Notes: generated from the letters alone by a model not told the origin. A stretch of DNA of 64,000 nucleotides from Chryseobacterium edaphi (GCF_025628985.1 NZ_JAOTEM010000001.1:62001-126000), one strand, 5' to 3'; shown: positions 8,551 through 16,316, numbered from the stretch's first letter. Made by a program: numbers and translations.

Positions 8551-8880
8551 TTAAATTTTTTGAGTGATTTGGTTTACAGAATCTGTCAGTTCTTTCCAGG
8601 TGTTTTGCAGTTCAGCTAAAAAAGTTTTGCCTTTTTCTGTGATTTGGTAGTATTTTCTTGGCGGTCCTCCCGTAGATTCTTCCCATCTGTAAGAGAGAAA
8701 TTCTCCGTTTTTCAATCGGGTCAAAAGAGGATAGAGGGTTCCTTCCACTACATCCAGTTTTCCTTTTTTCAGTTCATCTATTAAATCGGAAACATACATT
8801 TCGCGATTGTTGATGAGGCTTAAAATACAGAATTCCAGAATCCCTTTTCGCATTTGCGCTTTGGTATTTTCAGTATTCAT
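8551..8880 (-). CDS. PadR family transcriptional regulator
   Basis: 109 residues with the PadR winged-helix pattern: RKGILEFCILSLI, MYVSDLIDELKKGKLDVVEGTLYPLLTRLKNGEFL, then the wing SYRWEESTGGPPRKYYQITEKG. PadR proteins are repressors that usually control the operon they head. Here that operon contains the PspC/HAAS gene 11 bp downstream, a standard partnership. The upstream region (8881-9000) holds the likely promoter. Confidence 0.92.
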   Translation of the reverse strand: MNTENTKAQMRKGILEFCILSLINNREMYVSDLIDELKKGKLDVVEGTLYPLLTRLKNGEFLSYRWEESTGGPPRKYYQITEKGKTFLAELQNTWKELTDSVNQITQKI

Positions 8881-9135
8881 CTTTATTAAGTTTGTTAATT
8901 AGTTATATAAAATCAGTTTTGGTTCCTAGCTAGATAAACTTTCTCTGATTCTACATTACAAAGATATGTAATTAAAATGGTAATATGCAATACAAAGTAG
9001 TGAAATTATTTTTAAATTTTATTTAAGTCTTTGATTTTCGGTTACAAATATTTGAAACCGATTTTGAAGTTTTGAAAAATTACTATTCAGAAATAACATT
9101 TCAGGGCAAAATGTCTTATCTTTATCTAGATTATA

Positions 9136-9247
9136 TAGGGCATAAAACAAAAGGTCAAAAAAAGAATGGTCAAAAAAAAGCGGAAAAGCCGATGAATAAG
9201 AGAAAAAGTGAAATTCATTAAGAAAAAAAATAAAAAACAAAACGTCA
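9136..9247 (+). other. Left prophage end with candidate transposase-binding sites
   Basis: Reading inward, three related sites are visible: AAAACAAAAGGTCA (9144-9157), ATGGTCAAAAAAAAG (around 9167-9181) and AAAACAAAACGTCA (about 9233-9246). The right end holds AAAACAAAATGTCA and AAAACAAAGTGTC in the opposite orientation. Several unevenly spaced sites at the left end and fewer at the right recall the L1-L3/R1-R3 arrangement of Mu. Binding is inferred. Confidence 0.6.
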
Positions 9248-9321
9248 TTTTACTACCATTTTACTACCATAGTCAAATACATTAACTACTACATCTAAAC
9301 CTTCATCTACCACACAAACAA

Positions 9322-9368
9322 CGAAACGCCCAAAAACGTGTTTTTATAGTAGCTTTTGGGCGTTTTCG
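9322..9368. terminator. Strong hairpin downstream of the repressor
   Basis: CGAAACGCCCAAAA (9322-9335) pairs with TTTTGGGCGTTTTCG (9354-9368) with one bulged base. It could end repressor transcription or insulate the left end from the host. Between it and the left end the only notable sequence is a TTTTACTACCA direct repeat (9248-9270). Confidence 0.5.
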
Positions 9369-9406
9369 TGCATTAATACATTCAACTTACTTAGCTTCTG
9401 CAAGCT

Positions 9407-9434
9407 ATTAAACAGGATTTAAACAGGATTTAAA
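9407..9434. promoter_or_regulatory. TTTAAA array A (11-bp period)
   Basis: ATTAAA at 9407, TTTAAA at 9418 and TTTAAA at 9429, separated by the identical spacer CAGGA, giving an exact 11-bp period. It is followed by ACAT and an ATG at 9442. It matches arrays at 11010, 30468, 37182 and 44407. Confidence 0.55.
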
Positions 9435-9441
9435 AATACAT

Positions 9442-9537
9442 ATGATTTTGACAAAGAAAAGTATAGCGGTTACCTTAGCGGTTACCTTTGGAGTTACCAT
9501 AACTAAGTTAAAAAATGTGAACTTGAATGTTAATTGA
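9442..9537 (+). CDS. Possible 31-residue peptide, left end
   Basis: A short frame MILTKKSIAVTLAVTFGV and on to a polar tail, with a basic start and hydrophobic middle. Its DNA includes two perfect AGCGGTTACCTT units (9465-9488) and a third partial copy, so the peptide may only reflect DNA repeats. It is kept because a TTTAAA array precedes it, as for other prophage genes. The remaining DNA to the repressor stop (9538-9658) shows nothing recognisable. Confidence 0.25.
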   Translation: MILTKKSIAVTLAVTFGVTITKLKNVNLNVN

Positions 9538-9658
9538 TGTTATTTTTAGCATAAAAAAGTAGATTTATGTAAAACTCAACACCCTATTTATAACGCATAA
9601 AATAGCGAAAACTACCATGAATAGGAGGTTTCAGAAATTTTAATGGTACTGTGGGGTA

Positions 9659-10447
9659 TTATTTAGGTAGTAGACGTTTCATTTGTTGTACTTCAGCTTC
9701 CAGATCATTCATTCTGTCATAAATGTCAGCAGGATCAGGTAGATCGAAATTTAAGTGAAGTTTAATCTCCCAAACTTCTTTTATAGTGGATGGATTAATA
9801 TTTTGCGTTGGATAAGATCTTCTATTATCAGATTTACACATTAAATTATCGTACTTTTCTATACGGTTCGTGCATCTTTTTACAAAACCATCCTCTATCT
9901 CATTAGAAATAATTGCGTAAATCTGATTGTCTTTAATGGATTTAATCCAATCATCTACAAATTGACCAACCACAAAGCTTTTATTTGGCAGTGTAGGAAA
10001 CATTGAATTTCCTTCTATTTCAAACATTCTGAAAATACCGTTATTTAATCCCGGCATCCTATAAGAAGGTAATTTCTGAATAAATTGAGGATTGTTGTAG
10101 CCTGATAAATATCCTGCTTTTAAAGTCTGAGGTACAAGTACTATATTATCCTGATTTGATGAATCAACGGTAATAACTTTGGGGAATTTTTGGTAGTCAG
10201 ACTTACCTTCAGCAACAATATTATTTAACTTTTGCATTGGTCCGGAACCCAAAACTATCCATTCGGGATTTATTGCGAGCGAAACGCATATTTTTTCAAT
10301 TACATTTGCTTTTGGCTCAGTTCCATTGAGATAGCTTCTTACATTTGATTCGCCAATTTCTAACATTTTCGCAAATGTTGACCTGTTTCCATCAGCGAAA
10401 ACCTCCATTAATTGTTTTATTCGCAAATTTATTCCATTCATATTCAA
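9659..10447 (-). CDS. Prophage repressor, HTH plus S24/LexA-like peptidase
   Basis: 262 residues. The N-terminal HTH is about residues 22-50 (TFAKMLEIGESNVRSYLNGTEP). The C-terminal S24 domain has a catalytic Ser148 in EGNSMFPTL and Lys190 in GFVKRC, 42 residues apart, as in CI/LexA-type proteins. Ala111-Gly112 in LKAGYLSG is a candidate self-cleavage site. A short coiled-coil tail (YDRMNDLEAEVQQMKRLL) follows. It would hold the lysogenic state by blocking the divergent early operon and be inactivated by RecA after DNA damage. Classical Mu repressor is not of this type. Confidence 0.9.
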   Translation of the reverse strand: MNMNGINLRIKQLMEVFADGNRSTFAKMLEIGESNVRSYLNGTEPKANVIEKICVSLAINPEWIVLGSGPMQKLNNIVAEGKSDYQKFPKVITVDSSNQDNIVLVPQTLKAGYLSGYNNPQFIQKLPSYRMPGLNNGIFRMFEIEGNSMFPTLPNKSFVVGQFVDDWIKSIKDNQIYAIISNEIEDGFVKRCTNRIEKYDNLMCKSDNRRSYPTQNINPSTIKEVWEIKLHLNFDLPDPADIYDRMNDLEAEVQQMKRLLPK

Positions 10448-10462
10448 TCACTTATGATAATA

Positions 10463-10517
10463 TCGCAAAAAAATACGACTAATTATTTTGTGTTTCGCAA
10501 AACTTTACGATATTTGT
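10463..10517 (+). promoter_or_regulatory. Early promoter with two repressor operators
   Basis: Two 16-bp sites of the same form, TCGCAAAAAAATACGA (10463-10478) and TCGCAAAACTTTACGA (10495-10510), are imperfect inverted repeats of TCG(C/T)A half-sites, with an extra half-site TACGA near 10538. A flavobacterial promoter fits here: TTTG at about 10488 and GATATTTG (10510-10517) 18 bp later, so the second operator fills the spacer. The site lies between the repressor and the first early gene. Confidence 0.65.
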
Positions 10518-10558
10518 ATCATTAACAAGACAAAAATACGACATTAAAATATATCAAA

Positions 10559-10831
10559 ATGGGGGAAACCGTAAATACCGTAGAAATACCTACAAAATCA
10601 AAGTTTTCTTTTGTTCCAAAGACGGACGAAGAAAAAGCACATTTACAGGTGTTAGAATCTCTTTTAATTGATAAAAGAAGAGGTGATTGGAAGTTAGTCG
10701 GTGAAATGCTTAGTATTTCAGCAGGTTCGGCAGAGAAATCCTTTTTTAGGGTGTATCAGAAGAATCATTTTGAATCTGTCAACGCATTGCAGACCGTTAT
10801 AGAGAGTCGTAAAAATTTACTAAAACAATAA
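10559..10831 (+). CDS. Early prophage protein, possible small DNA-binding protein
   Basis: 90 residues, first gene of the early operon, opposite the repressor. The middle part (DWKLVGEMLSISAGSAEKSF) could form a helix-turn-helix, which with its position suggests a Ner- or Cro-like role. No family was recognised and the function is inferred only from position. Confidence 0.6.
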   Translation: MGETVNTVEIPTKSKFSFVPKTDEEKAHLQVLESLLIDKRRGDWKLVGEMLSISAGSAEKSFFRVYQKNHFESVNALQTVIESRKNLLKQ

Positions 10832-10835
10832 AGTT

Positions 10836-10964
10836 ATGAAAAAATTCATTCAACTCATCTTTCGCATCAAGACAATTCCTGTTACAGATGCAAAAACAGG
10901 GGAAAAGCAAAAAGCTTCTTACAATTTACTTTTCGGTTTTCCAATCAGTATAAAATATCAATAA
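10836..10964 (+). CDS. Small early prophage protein, 42 residues
   Basis: A 42-residue frame beginning MKKFIQLIFRIKTIP four bases after the preceding stop, ending LLFGFPISIKYQ. Its compact, operon-like spacing and sensible composition support it as a real small gene. No domain was recognised. A tRNA-like stem-loop begins 2 nt after its stop. Confidence 0.5.
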   Translation: MKKFIQLIFRIKTIPVTDAKTGEKQKASYNLLFGFPISIKYQ

Positions 10965-10965
10965 T

Positions 10966-11005
10966 TCCTTAATGGTTTCTCGGTAGTTCGATTCTACCGT
11001 AAGGA
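10966..11005 (+). promoter_or_regulatory. tRNA acceptor/T-arm-like stem-loop before the transposase gene
   Basis: Outer stem TCCTTA (10966-10971) pairs with TAAGGA (11000-11005), a 9-nt linker ATGGTTTCT lies only on the 5' side, inner stem CGGTAG (10981-10986) pairs with CTACCG (10994-10999), and the loop is TTCGATT (10987-10993). There are 12 base pairs in total, as in a tRNA acceptor plus T stem, and the loop and closing G-C pair match the TpsiC arm. It begins 2 nt after one stop codon and ends 23 nt before the transposase ATG. A second copy of the architecture lies at 16317. Confidence 0.6.
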
Positions 11006-11009
11006 GCAA

Positions 11010-11026
11010 TTTAAACACCGTTTAAA
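11010..11026 (+). promoter_or_regulatory. TTTAAA array B before the transposase start
   Basis: TTTAAA at 11010 and 11021 (11-bp period), two bases before the transposase ATG at 11029. Confidence 0.5.
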
Positions 11027-11028
11027 AG

Positions 11029-13083
11029 ATGTATAATTTTTACCAAAATACCTTAACAATACCCGCTACCACACTATATGAAAATTCTGATATCATGTCA
11101 GAATCTAATTATAAAAAGTTATGCAGTCTTGGAAAAATAAACAAGATGGTCACAGGTCGTGGTTTGGGAAATAAGGCTCAGGTAGAATTCGATAGCATCC
11201 CAGAACGGTTCAGAGTTCAGATTGTAAAGAAACTTGGATATCCTCCAAAGAAATGCACTCAGAATCTGATTTTAAATTATTACAAAGATGATTATGAAGC
11301 GGTTGATTTTTACGCTTACTATCTGCTCGATGAATATAGAACATTGTCTACAGAAAAGCAGGAAGAGTATGTAAAAAACGCTCAAATGCTTCAGGCTTTA
11401 GAGATTTACATTAAAGAAACTTTAGCGTTTGTAAAGAGCAGAAACGGAAAAAGAGGTTTAACCGAAATTTGGAACGATGCAGCGGTTGCCGTTGCTGAAG
11501 TAAAAGATCAGATAGGACATACCTTGCCGAAATCATCAAGACGATTGAAGGAAAAGCTTGATGAATTTAAAAAAGAGAGTTATGCAGCTTTGGTCTCTGA
11601 AAATTTTGGAAACAAAAAAGCTTCAAAAGTTAAAGACAGTCAGCAGGAAGCATTGTTGAGAAGTTTATTGAGAGATCACAGGACTTTTGATAACGAACAG
11701 ATCGCAATGGTTTACAATTCGGTTGCAAAAGTTCAACAGTTTCCGGAATTATCTGCTTCGACAATCGGGAACTACCGAAAAAAATGGAATTTACTGGTTT
11801 ATGCAGGAACCAAAGGAGAAAAAGGATTTGACAACGCAATCGCAATGCACGTTAAGAGATCAGCTCCGACTTCACCAATGCTATTTTGGACTGTCGATGG
11901 TTGGGATGCTGAATTGCTCTATCAGAAATCGTCTACCAACTTAAAAGGTAATTCTACAACGACTTATCACAATAGATTGACGATGGTGGTTGTTCTTGAT
12001 CCTTCCGTAAAATATCCTGTAGGTTATGCGATTGGAACGCAGGAAAATGCACAGTTGATCAAAGCAGCTTTAAGAAATGCAGTGCAACACACAGAAGAGT
12101 TATTCGGATCAAAGCACAAAGTATTACAGATTCAGGCTGATAACTACGCAAAAAAGGAAATGACATCGTTTTACGAGATTGTTTCAGACAAATTTACACC
12201 TGCCAAAGTTGGAAACGCAAAATCTAAAGTAATTGAGCCGTGGTTTAAGCATTTTAATAAAACGTATTGCCAACTCGCACCAAACTGGAGCGGTCAGGGA
12301 ATCAAATCGAAGGTTCAGCCAAATGATGAGTACCTGAATAAAATTCGCCACTCATTCCCCGATCAGGAAGGTTGCATGATGCAGTTGATGAGAATGATTG
12401 AAATGGAGCGTGAAAGATTACAGGATCAATATCTTCAAGCCTATGCAGAAATGCCTCAAGATGCTAAAAAAGCAATTTCACAACAAGAGTATTTACTGCA
12501 TTTCGGAGAAACTACAGGATTCACCAATAAATTAAGCCACAACGGTCTGCATGTAGCAATCAACGGAAGAAAGATGGAGTACGACAGTTTTGATATCAAT
12601 TTCAGAATGAATGCTCATTTAGATTGGACGATCAAATTTGATTCAAACAACCTTCAGGAAGTTTTAGCCTACAATGAAAAGCAAAATATAAGCTTCATTC
12701 TCCAACAGAAATACGTTCAGCCAATGGCACTTTATGACCGCAAAGACGGAGACAGTGAGCAGCTTGAAAAGATCAGAGATTTCAATAAAGATGCAAAAAA
12801 AATAGTATTGGAAACTCAGGCAGAGGACAGCAGAATAGTTAATCAGATGTTTATTCAGAGTCCGGAGCTTGATCACACGCTCGCAAAAATGCTGATTGTT
12901 GACAGCAGAGGACAACACAAAGATCAACGAAACTCCAAACGATTGGAACCCGCTCAGAAGCTTTTAGCAAAACAAAATAAAACAGAACAAAAAACAGTAG
13001 AAACGAATTGGGAAAAGGAACAGAATGATTACCTGAGTAGCAAAACGGATTTTAACAAATATTTAAACTTAGATCATGAATAA
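11029..13083 (+). CDS. MuA-like DDE transposase
   Basis: 684 residues, close to MuA (663). The N-terminal part has winged-helix DNA-binding character (SESNYKKLCSLGKINKM, GRGLGNKAQVEF). The catalytic core carries Asp290 in FWTVDGWD, Asp371 in IQADNYAKKE and Glu403 in SKVIEPWFKHFNK as the likely DDE triad. The C-terminal basic tail (after about residue 620) would contact MuB and ClpX-like partners. It catalyses strand transfer for replicative transposition, which is how this phage integrates and replicates. It overlaps the MuB-like gene by 8 nt. Confidence 0.92.
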   Translation: MYNFYQNTLTIPATTLYENSDIMSESNYKKLCSLGKINKMVTGRGLGNKAQVEFDSIPERFRVQIVKKLGYPPKKCTQNLILNYYKDDYEAVDFYAYYLLDEYRTLSTEKQEEYVKNAQMLQALEIYIKETLAFVKSRNGKRGLTEIWNDAAVAVAEVKDQIGHTLPKSSRRLKEKLDEFKKESYAALVSENFGNKKASKVKDSQQEALLRSLLRDHRTFDNEQIAMVYNSVAKVQQFPELSASTIGNYRKKWNLLVYAGTKGEKGFDNAIAMHVKRSAPTSPMLFWTVDGWDAELLYQKSSTNLKGNSTTTYHNRLTMVVVLDPSVKYPVGYAIGTQENAQLIKAALRNAVQHTEELFGSKHKVLQIQADNYAKKEMTSFYEIVSDKFTPAKVGNAKSKVIEPWFKHFNKTYCQLAPNWSGQGIKSKVQPNDEYLNKIRHSFPDQEGCMMQLMRMIEMERERLQDQYLQAYAEMPQDAKKAISQQEYLLHFGETTGFTNKLSHNGLHVAINGRKMEYDSFDINFRMNAHLDWTIKFDSNNLQEVLAYNEKQNISFILQQKYVQPMALYDRKDGDSEQLEKIRDFNKDAKKIVLETQAEDSRIVNQMFIQSPELDHTLAKMLIVDSRGQHKDQRNSKRLEPAQKLLAKQNKTEQKTVETNWEKEQNDYLSSKTDFNKYLNLDHE

Positions 13084-14023
13084 TACAGTTAAAGACAAAA
13101 TTATAGAATCATTGGAAAAATGGTTATCGGAAAATAATTTTTCTGCGAATGAATTTGCTACAAAATCGGGCGTTCCTTCGAGCTATCTGTCATACATGAG
13201 GAAAAATCAGTATTTCATCAATTCGGGTAGTAAAGATGTACAGATTGATGATAAGTATTTCAGAATGATCTGCGAAGTAACTGGTTTTGATCCCGAAAAC
13301 AAAGTTTCTTGGCAGCCAAGACAAACCCCGCAATTTATGCAGATGATTTCTTATCTCGAAGATGCAAAACAATACGGATATACAACGATAATCATTGGAA
13401 GTACAGGAAGCGGAAAAACATATTGTACAGATATTTTTATCAAGCAAAATCCTAAAGACAATTTTAAAATCACTGTCGGCTCTATGGACACTATCGGAGA
13501 TTTGATGGATAAACTCGGAGTTGCTATGAGATTGCCTCTTTCCGGTTCCAAGTCTAAAAAGTTGAACACCATTACAAAGGAACTTATCAGGCTGAAACTT
13601 GACGGCAGAAATCCAACGGTAGTATGGGACGAGTCAGAGTACATGAAACAGGCTACACTTTGCAATGTCAAGGAAATGCACGACCACCTTTACGGAAAGT
13701 GCGGACTTGTAATGATCGGAACCAATCAGCTTCTTACCAAAATTGAAAAGCTCAAAAATAAAAACGCTTCCGGAATGCCTCAGTTTTATCGACGAGTAAA
13801 ATACGGAATCAGAGAATTAAAACCTATTGATACACGCTTTAAAGAGTTTTTAACAAGTATTGCAGATAGAGATTTGAAGAGATTCCTTCAAGACGAATGC
13901 GAAAATTACGGTGAGCTGCATGATGCATTACTTCCTGCAATGCGTGAAGCTGAAAGATTGAATGAGCCATTGACAGAGAATCTAGTGAGAAAAGTGTTGA
14001 ACCTTCCAAAACAGTCAGTGTGA
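13076..14023 (+). CDS. MuB-like AAA+ ATPase, transposition target activator
   Basis: 315 residues. The N-terminal HTH-like segment (about 20-45: SANEFATKSGVPSSYLSYM) precedes an AAA+ domain with Walker A GSTGSGKT (108-115) and Walker B VVWDESE (Asp185-Glu186). This matches MuB/TnsC-type ATPases, which bind DNA non-specifically, choose target DNA and stimulate the transposase. It is translationally coupled to both neighbours (8 nt and 4 nt overlaps). Confidence 0.9.
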   Translation: MNNTVKDKIIESLEKWLSENNFSANEFATKSGVPSSYLSYMRKNQYFINSGSKDVQIDDKYFRMICEVTGFDPENKVSWQPRQTPQFMQMISYLEDAKQYGYTTIIIGSTGSGKTYCTDIFIKQNPKDNFKITVGSMDTIGDLMDKLGVAMRLPLSGSKSKKLNTITKELIRLKLDGRNPTVVWDESEYMKQATLCNVKEMHDHLYGKCGLVMIGTNQLLTKIEKLKNKNASGMPQFYRRVKYGIRELKPIDTRFKEFLTSIADRDLKRFLQDECENYGELHDALLPAMREAERLNEPLTENLVRKVLNLPKQSV

Positions 14024-14643
14024 GCAAAGCCATATCATCAACAGACCTACTCTCAAAGAAGTATGATCTGATCACATGGGATGGCGAATGGTTTGACAAT
14101 TTTGATGAGCCTGAAGCTTCCGGAACTTGGTTCATAAGCGGTCACTCAGGAAACGGTAAAACCTCTTTTCTTCTTGAACTCGCCAAAGCATTATCAAAGT
14201 TTGACAGAGTTCTTTATAATTCATTAGAAGAGGGAGACAGCCTTACAATGCAGAAAGCGTGGCGAAGGCATCAAGTCTCAGAATGTAAGCGAAAGATTCA
14301 ACTGATCAAAGAAGAGCCTGAAGAATTGATAAAACGCCTTGATAAACGCCAAAGTCCCCGATTTATCATCATGGATAGTTTTCAATACACAGGATTGACT
14401 TTTGAAAAATATTTAGCACTGAAAAGGAAGTTTCCTAAAAAGCTTTTTATCTACAATAGTCAGATGGACGGTAACAAACCAATGGGAAAAACAGCATTAA
14501 GAGTACAGTATGATGCAGATTTGAAAATATGGGTTGAGGGATTCAAAGCATTTTCAAAAGGACGATCTCTCGGAAAATATTATGCTGAAGGATTGACGAT
14601 TTGGGAAGAGGGAGCGCAAAAATACTGGACAACATCATCATAA
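14020..14643 (+). CDS. RecA-like P-loop ATPase
   Basis: 207 residues with a GTG start that overlaps the MuB stop (GTGA). Walker A is GHSGNGKT (41-48); a Walker-B-like FIIMDS ends at Asp119-Ser120. The order and spacing (SLEEGDS after strand 2, QMDGNKPMGKTALRVQ after Walker B) recall RecA/DnaB-fold ATPases. No transposition role is known to me for this second ATPase, but the tight coupling implies that it works with the MuA/MuB pair or in replication. Confidence 0.7.
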   Translation: MSKAISSTDLLSKKYDLITWDGEWFDNFDEPEASGTWFISGHSGNGKTSFLLELAKALSKFDRVLYNSLEEGDSLTMQKAWRRHQVSECKRKIQLIKEEPEELIKRLDKRQSPRFIIMDSFQYTGLTFEKYLALKRKFPKKLFIYNSQMDGNKPMGKTALRVQYDADLKIWVEGFKAFSKGRSLGKYYAEGLTIWEEGAQKYWTTSS

Positions 14644-14652
14644 AAAAACTAT

Positions 14653-14937
14653 ATGAATAAAGAAATACTAAAAAATATATTGATCCTCGACAGCATTTAT
14701 AAGCTTTTGGATTGGAAAGATAGAGTGAGAATTCATTTTCTCCTGCAAGATAAAAACACAGAAGTAACGCCAAATATCCAAATTCTGTATGACTGGTGTG
14801 TAAAATGGATGTGGTTACCGCCAAAATTAAAATACGGACAGGATCGCCTTCAGTATTTTGAGAATAGCCCTGATGAATGGGTTTTAACTGAGGAATTAAA
14901 ATATATAAAGCCTGATTTACCAAAATTACATTACTAA
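14653..14937 (+). CDS. Hypothetical early prophage protein
   Basis: 94 residues, no recognised family. Rich in tryptophan and tyrosine in the middle (YDWCVKWMWLPPKLKYGQD). Nine bases after the ATPase gene in the same operon. Confidence 0.6.
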   Translation: MNKEILKNILILDSIYKLLDWKDRVRIHFLLQDKNTEVTPNIQILYDWCVKWMWLPPKLKYGQDRLQYFENSPDEWVLTEELKYIKPDLPKLHY

Positions 14938-14947
14938 ATATTTTATT

Positions 14948-15163
14948 ATGAAAGAAGATAAATTAAACTCAATCGCCGATAATATTTTCAAGGAAATTCT
15001 CAACAAAGGAGCCTCTGGTAAAATGACAGATTTTGTCAGTGCTTTTAATGAGGTAAAAAGTATTCTGAAGAATGAATTTTCAAAGGAATTTATGAGGGGT
15101 TATAATAAAGCAACGGATGAAAAACAAAACGCTTTAATGATCAAACAACAAAAGGAAAATTAA
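14948..15163 (+). CDS. Hypothetical early prophage protein
   Basis: 71 residues, mainly helical and charged (NSIADNIFKEILNKGASGK, then a lysine- and glutamine-rich end). Its TAA stop overlaps the next ATG by one base. Confidence 0.55.
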   Translation: MKEDKLNSIADNIFKEILNKGASGKMTDFVSAFNEVKSILKNEFSKEFMRGYNKATDEKQNALMIKQQKEN

Positions 15164-15339
15164 TGTCACAATCAGAAATGTTTCCTCTAACAGCGAAAGA
15201 GCTTGAAGAAATCATCAAAGGTCTTAAAGCAAGATTAGAAGATGACAGTTATCAGGAAGAGTGGGTAAAAATCCACGATGAGCTGATGATCAAAGAAAAA
15301 CAACTAAAACAATTAACAATAAACGATAATATATTATGA
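15163..15339 (+). CDS. Small early prophage protein, 58 residues
   Basis: The frame starts in TAATG with the previous stop and ends in ATGA with the next start, a fully coupled position that supports it. It is a helical protein (LTAKELEEIIKGLKARLEDD, YQEEWVKIHDELMIKEKQ). Family unknown. Confidence 0.6.
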   Translation: MSQSEMFPLTAKELEEIIKGLKARLEDDSYQEEWVKIHDELMIKEKQLKQLTINDNIL

Positions 15340-15590
15340 ATTACGACGCTCACAAAACAGAATTAAAAAAAATAATCCCGGAAGCAAATGCGGTTCTTGT
15401 TTCTATGGCTGGTGATAATGACATTAATCAGGTAAAATACAATATCAAAAGAGAATTATGCCGTCATGAGTTGGGTCACTTATTCTCTTTAGGAATGTGC
15501 AACATGAAAAGATCAGGCGAAGGTATCACAGTGACTTTTGATTTGACAAAAGCTTCAATAAATAAAATTTACATCAATGAACACAGTTAA
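15336..15590 (+). CDS. Hypothetical early prophage protein with a HELGH sequence
   Basis: 84 residues. Residues 46-50 read HELGH, in ELCRHELGHLFSLG, a perfect HExxH pattern as in zinc metallopeptidases. The protein is short and has no obvious third ligand, so the match may be accidental. Coupled to its neighbours on both sides (ATGA and 14-nt overlaps). Confidence 0.55.
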   Translation: MNYDAHKTELKKIIPEANAVLVSMAGDNDINQVKYNIKRELCRHELGHLFSLGMCNMKRSGEGITVTFDLTKASINKIYINEHS

Positions 15591-16212
15591 TCAGCAAACA
15601 GCAAAAAATCAATTCTGGACGGATGAAAGCGGAATGCAGATTCCGTACAACCGTACCACAGCCACCGAACGGAAAAAAGAAAAAACAGCTTTTTCAGTGG
15701 CAAAAAAAGCGCAAAACGCTCACAAGATTTTAAAAGAAGTAAAAGATGCGGTTTCCACTGCAACTGATGAAATTCTGAACGACGAACGTGAAGCCAACAA
15801 TGTAAAATTAGACGGAAAAGGAAATTACACTTGGTACAACTTCGACCGCTCAATCAAGATTCAGGTAGATATCAACGAAGCCATCAAATTTGATGAGATC
15901 AAAATTGCATCTGCCAAAGAAAAACTGATGAATCTGATCCGTACCAATATCTCAGGTGATGATTTTATAATTTCTCTTGTAGAAGATGCCTTCCAGACTT
16001 CCAAAGGCAAACTGGATGCAAAACGAATCCTGAGTTTACGGAAACACTCAAGCCGAATTAAAAACGGAGCCATTAAGCAAGGTTGGGAGGAGGCTATGAC
16101 GTTGATTGACGAAAGTATTTCTCGACCGAAAAGCAAATCATATCATAAAATATGGTTGAAAAATGAAGAGGGCAAATATGAAGCTATTGAACTTAATTTC
16201 TCATCACTGTAA
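15577..16212 (+). CDS. DUF3164 family protein, conserved in Mu-like phages
   Basis: 211 residues, the usual length. The pattern DGKGNYTWYNFDRSIKIQ, INEAIKFDE, LVEDAFQTSKGKLDAKRILSLRK, WEEAMTLIDESI and SKSYHKIW fits DUF3164, found in the early region of Mu-like prophages in many bacteria. Role unknown, probably linked to replication or transposition. The N-terminal third is lysine- and alanine-rich helix. Confidence 0.85.
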   Translation: MNTVNQQTAKNQFWTDESGMQIPYNRTTATERKKEKTAFSVAKKAQNAHKILKEVKDAVSTATDEILNDEREANNVKLDGKGNYTWYNFDRSIKIQVDINEAIKFDEIKIASAKEKLMNLIRTNISGDDFIISLVEDAFQTSKGKLDAKRILSLRKHSSRIKNGAIKQGWEEAMTLIDESISRPKSKSYHKIWLKNEEGKYEAIELNFSSL

Positions 16213-16214
16213 TT

Positions 16215-16316
16215 ATGGAACATTTAGCAATAGTAGGAACAGCTTGTTTTCTCGGAGGTTTTCTTTTAGGAGTAGCTGCAACATTTACCATCCTTTATAA
16301 AAGCATTAAAAAATAA
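16215..16316 (+). CDS. Small single-span membrane protein, 33 residues
   Basis: Frame MEHLAIVGTACFLGGFLLG and on to YKSIKK: one glycine- and alanine-rich transmembrane helix with a basic C-terminal end. It begins 2 nt after the DUF3164 stop, so it is placed as an operon gene. Function unknown. The tRNA-like stem-loop starts directly after its stop. Confidence 0.55.
   Translation: MEHLAIVGTACFLGGFLLGVAATFTILYKSIKK

Noticed and set aside
9019..9240. A 73-residue minus-strand gene across the left prophage end
   Set aside because: It crosses the inferred junction, is made of poly-A/T sequence and covers the candidate transposase sites.
9136..9658. An integrase or attachment-site remnant in the left end
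   Set aside because: Direct repeats are present, but no recombinase fragment could be read, and the transposase explains mobility.
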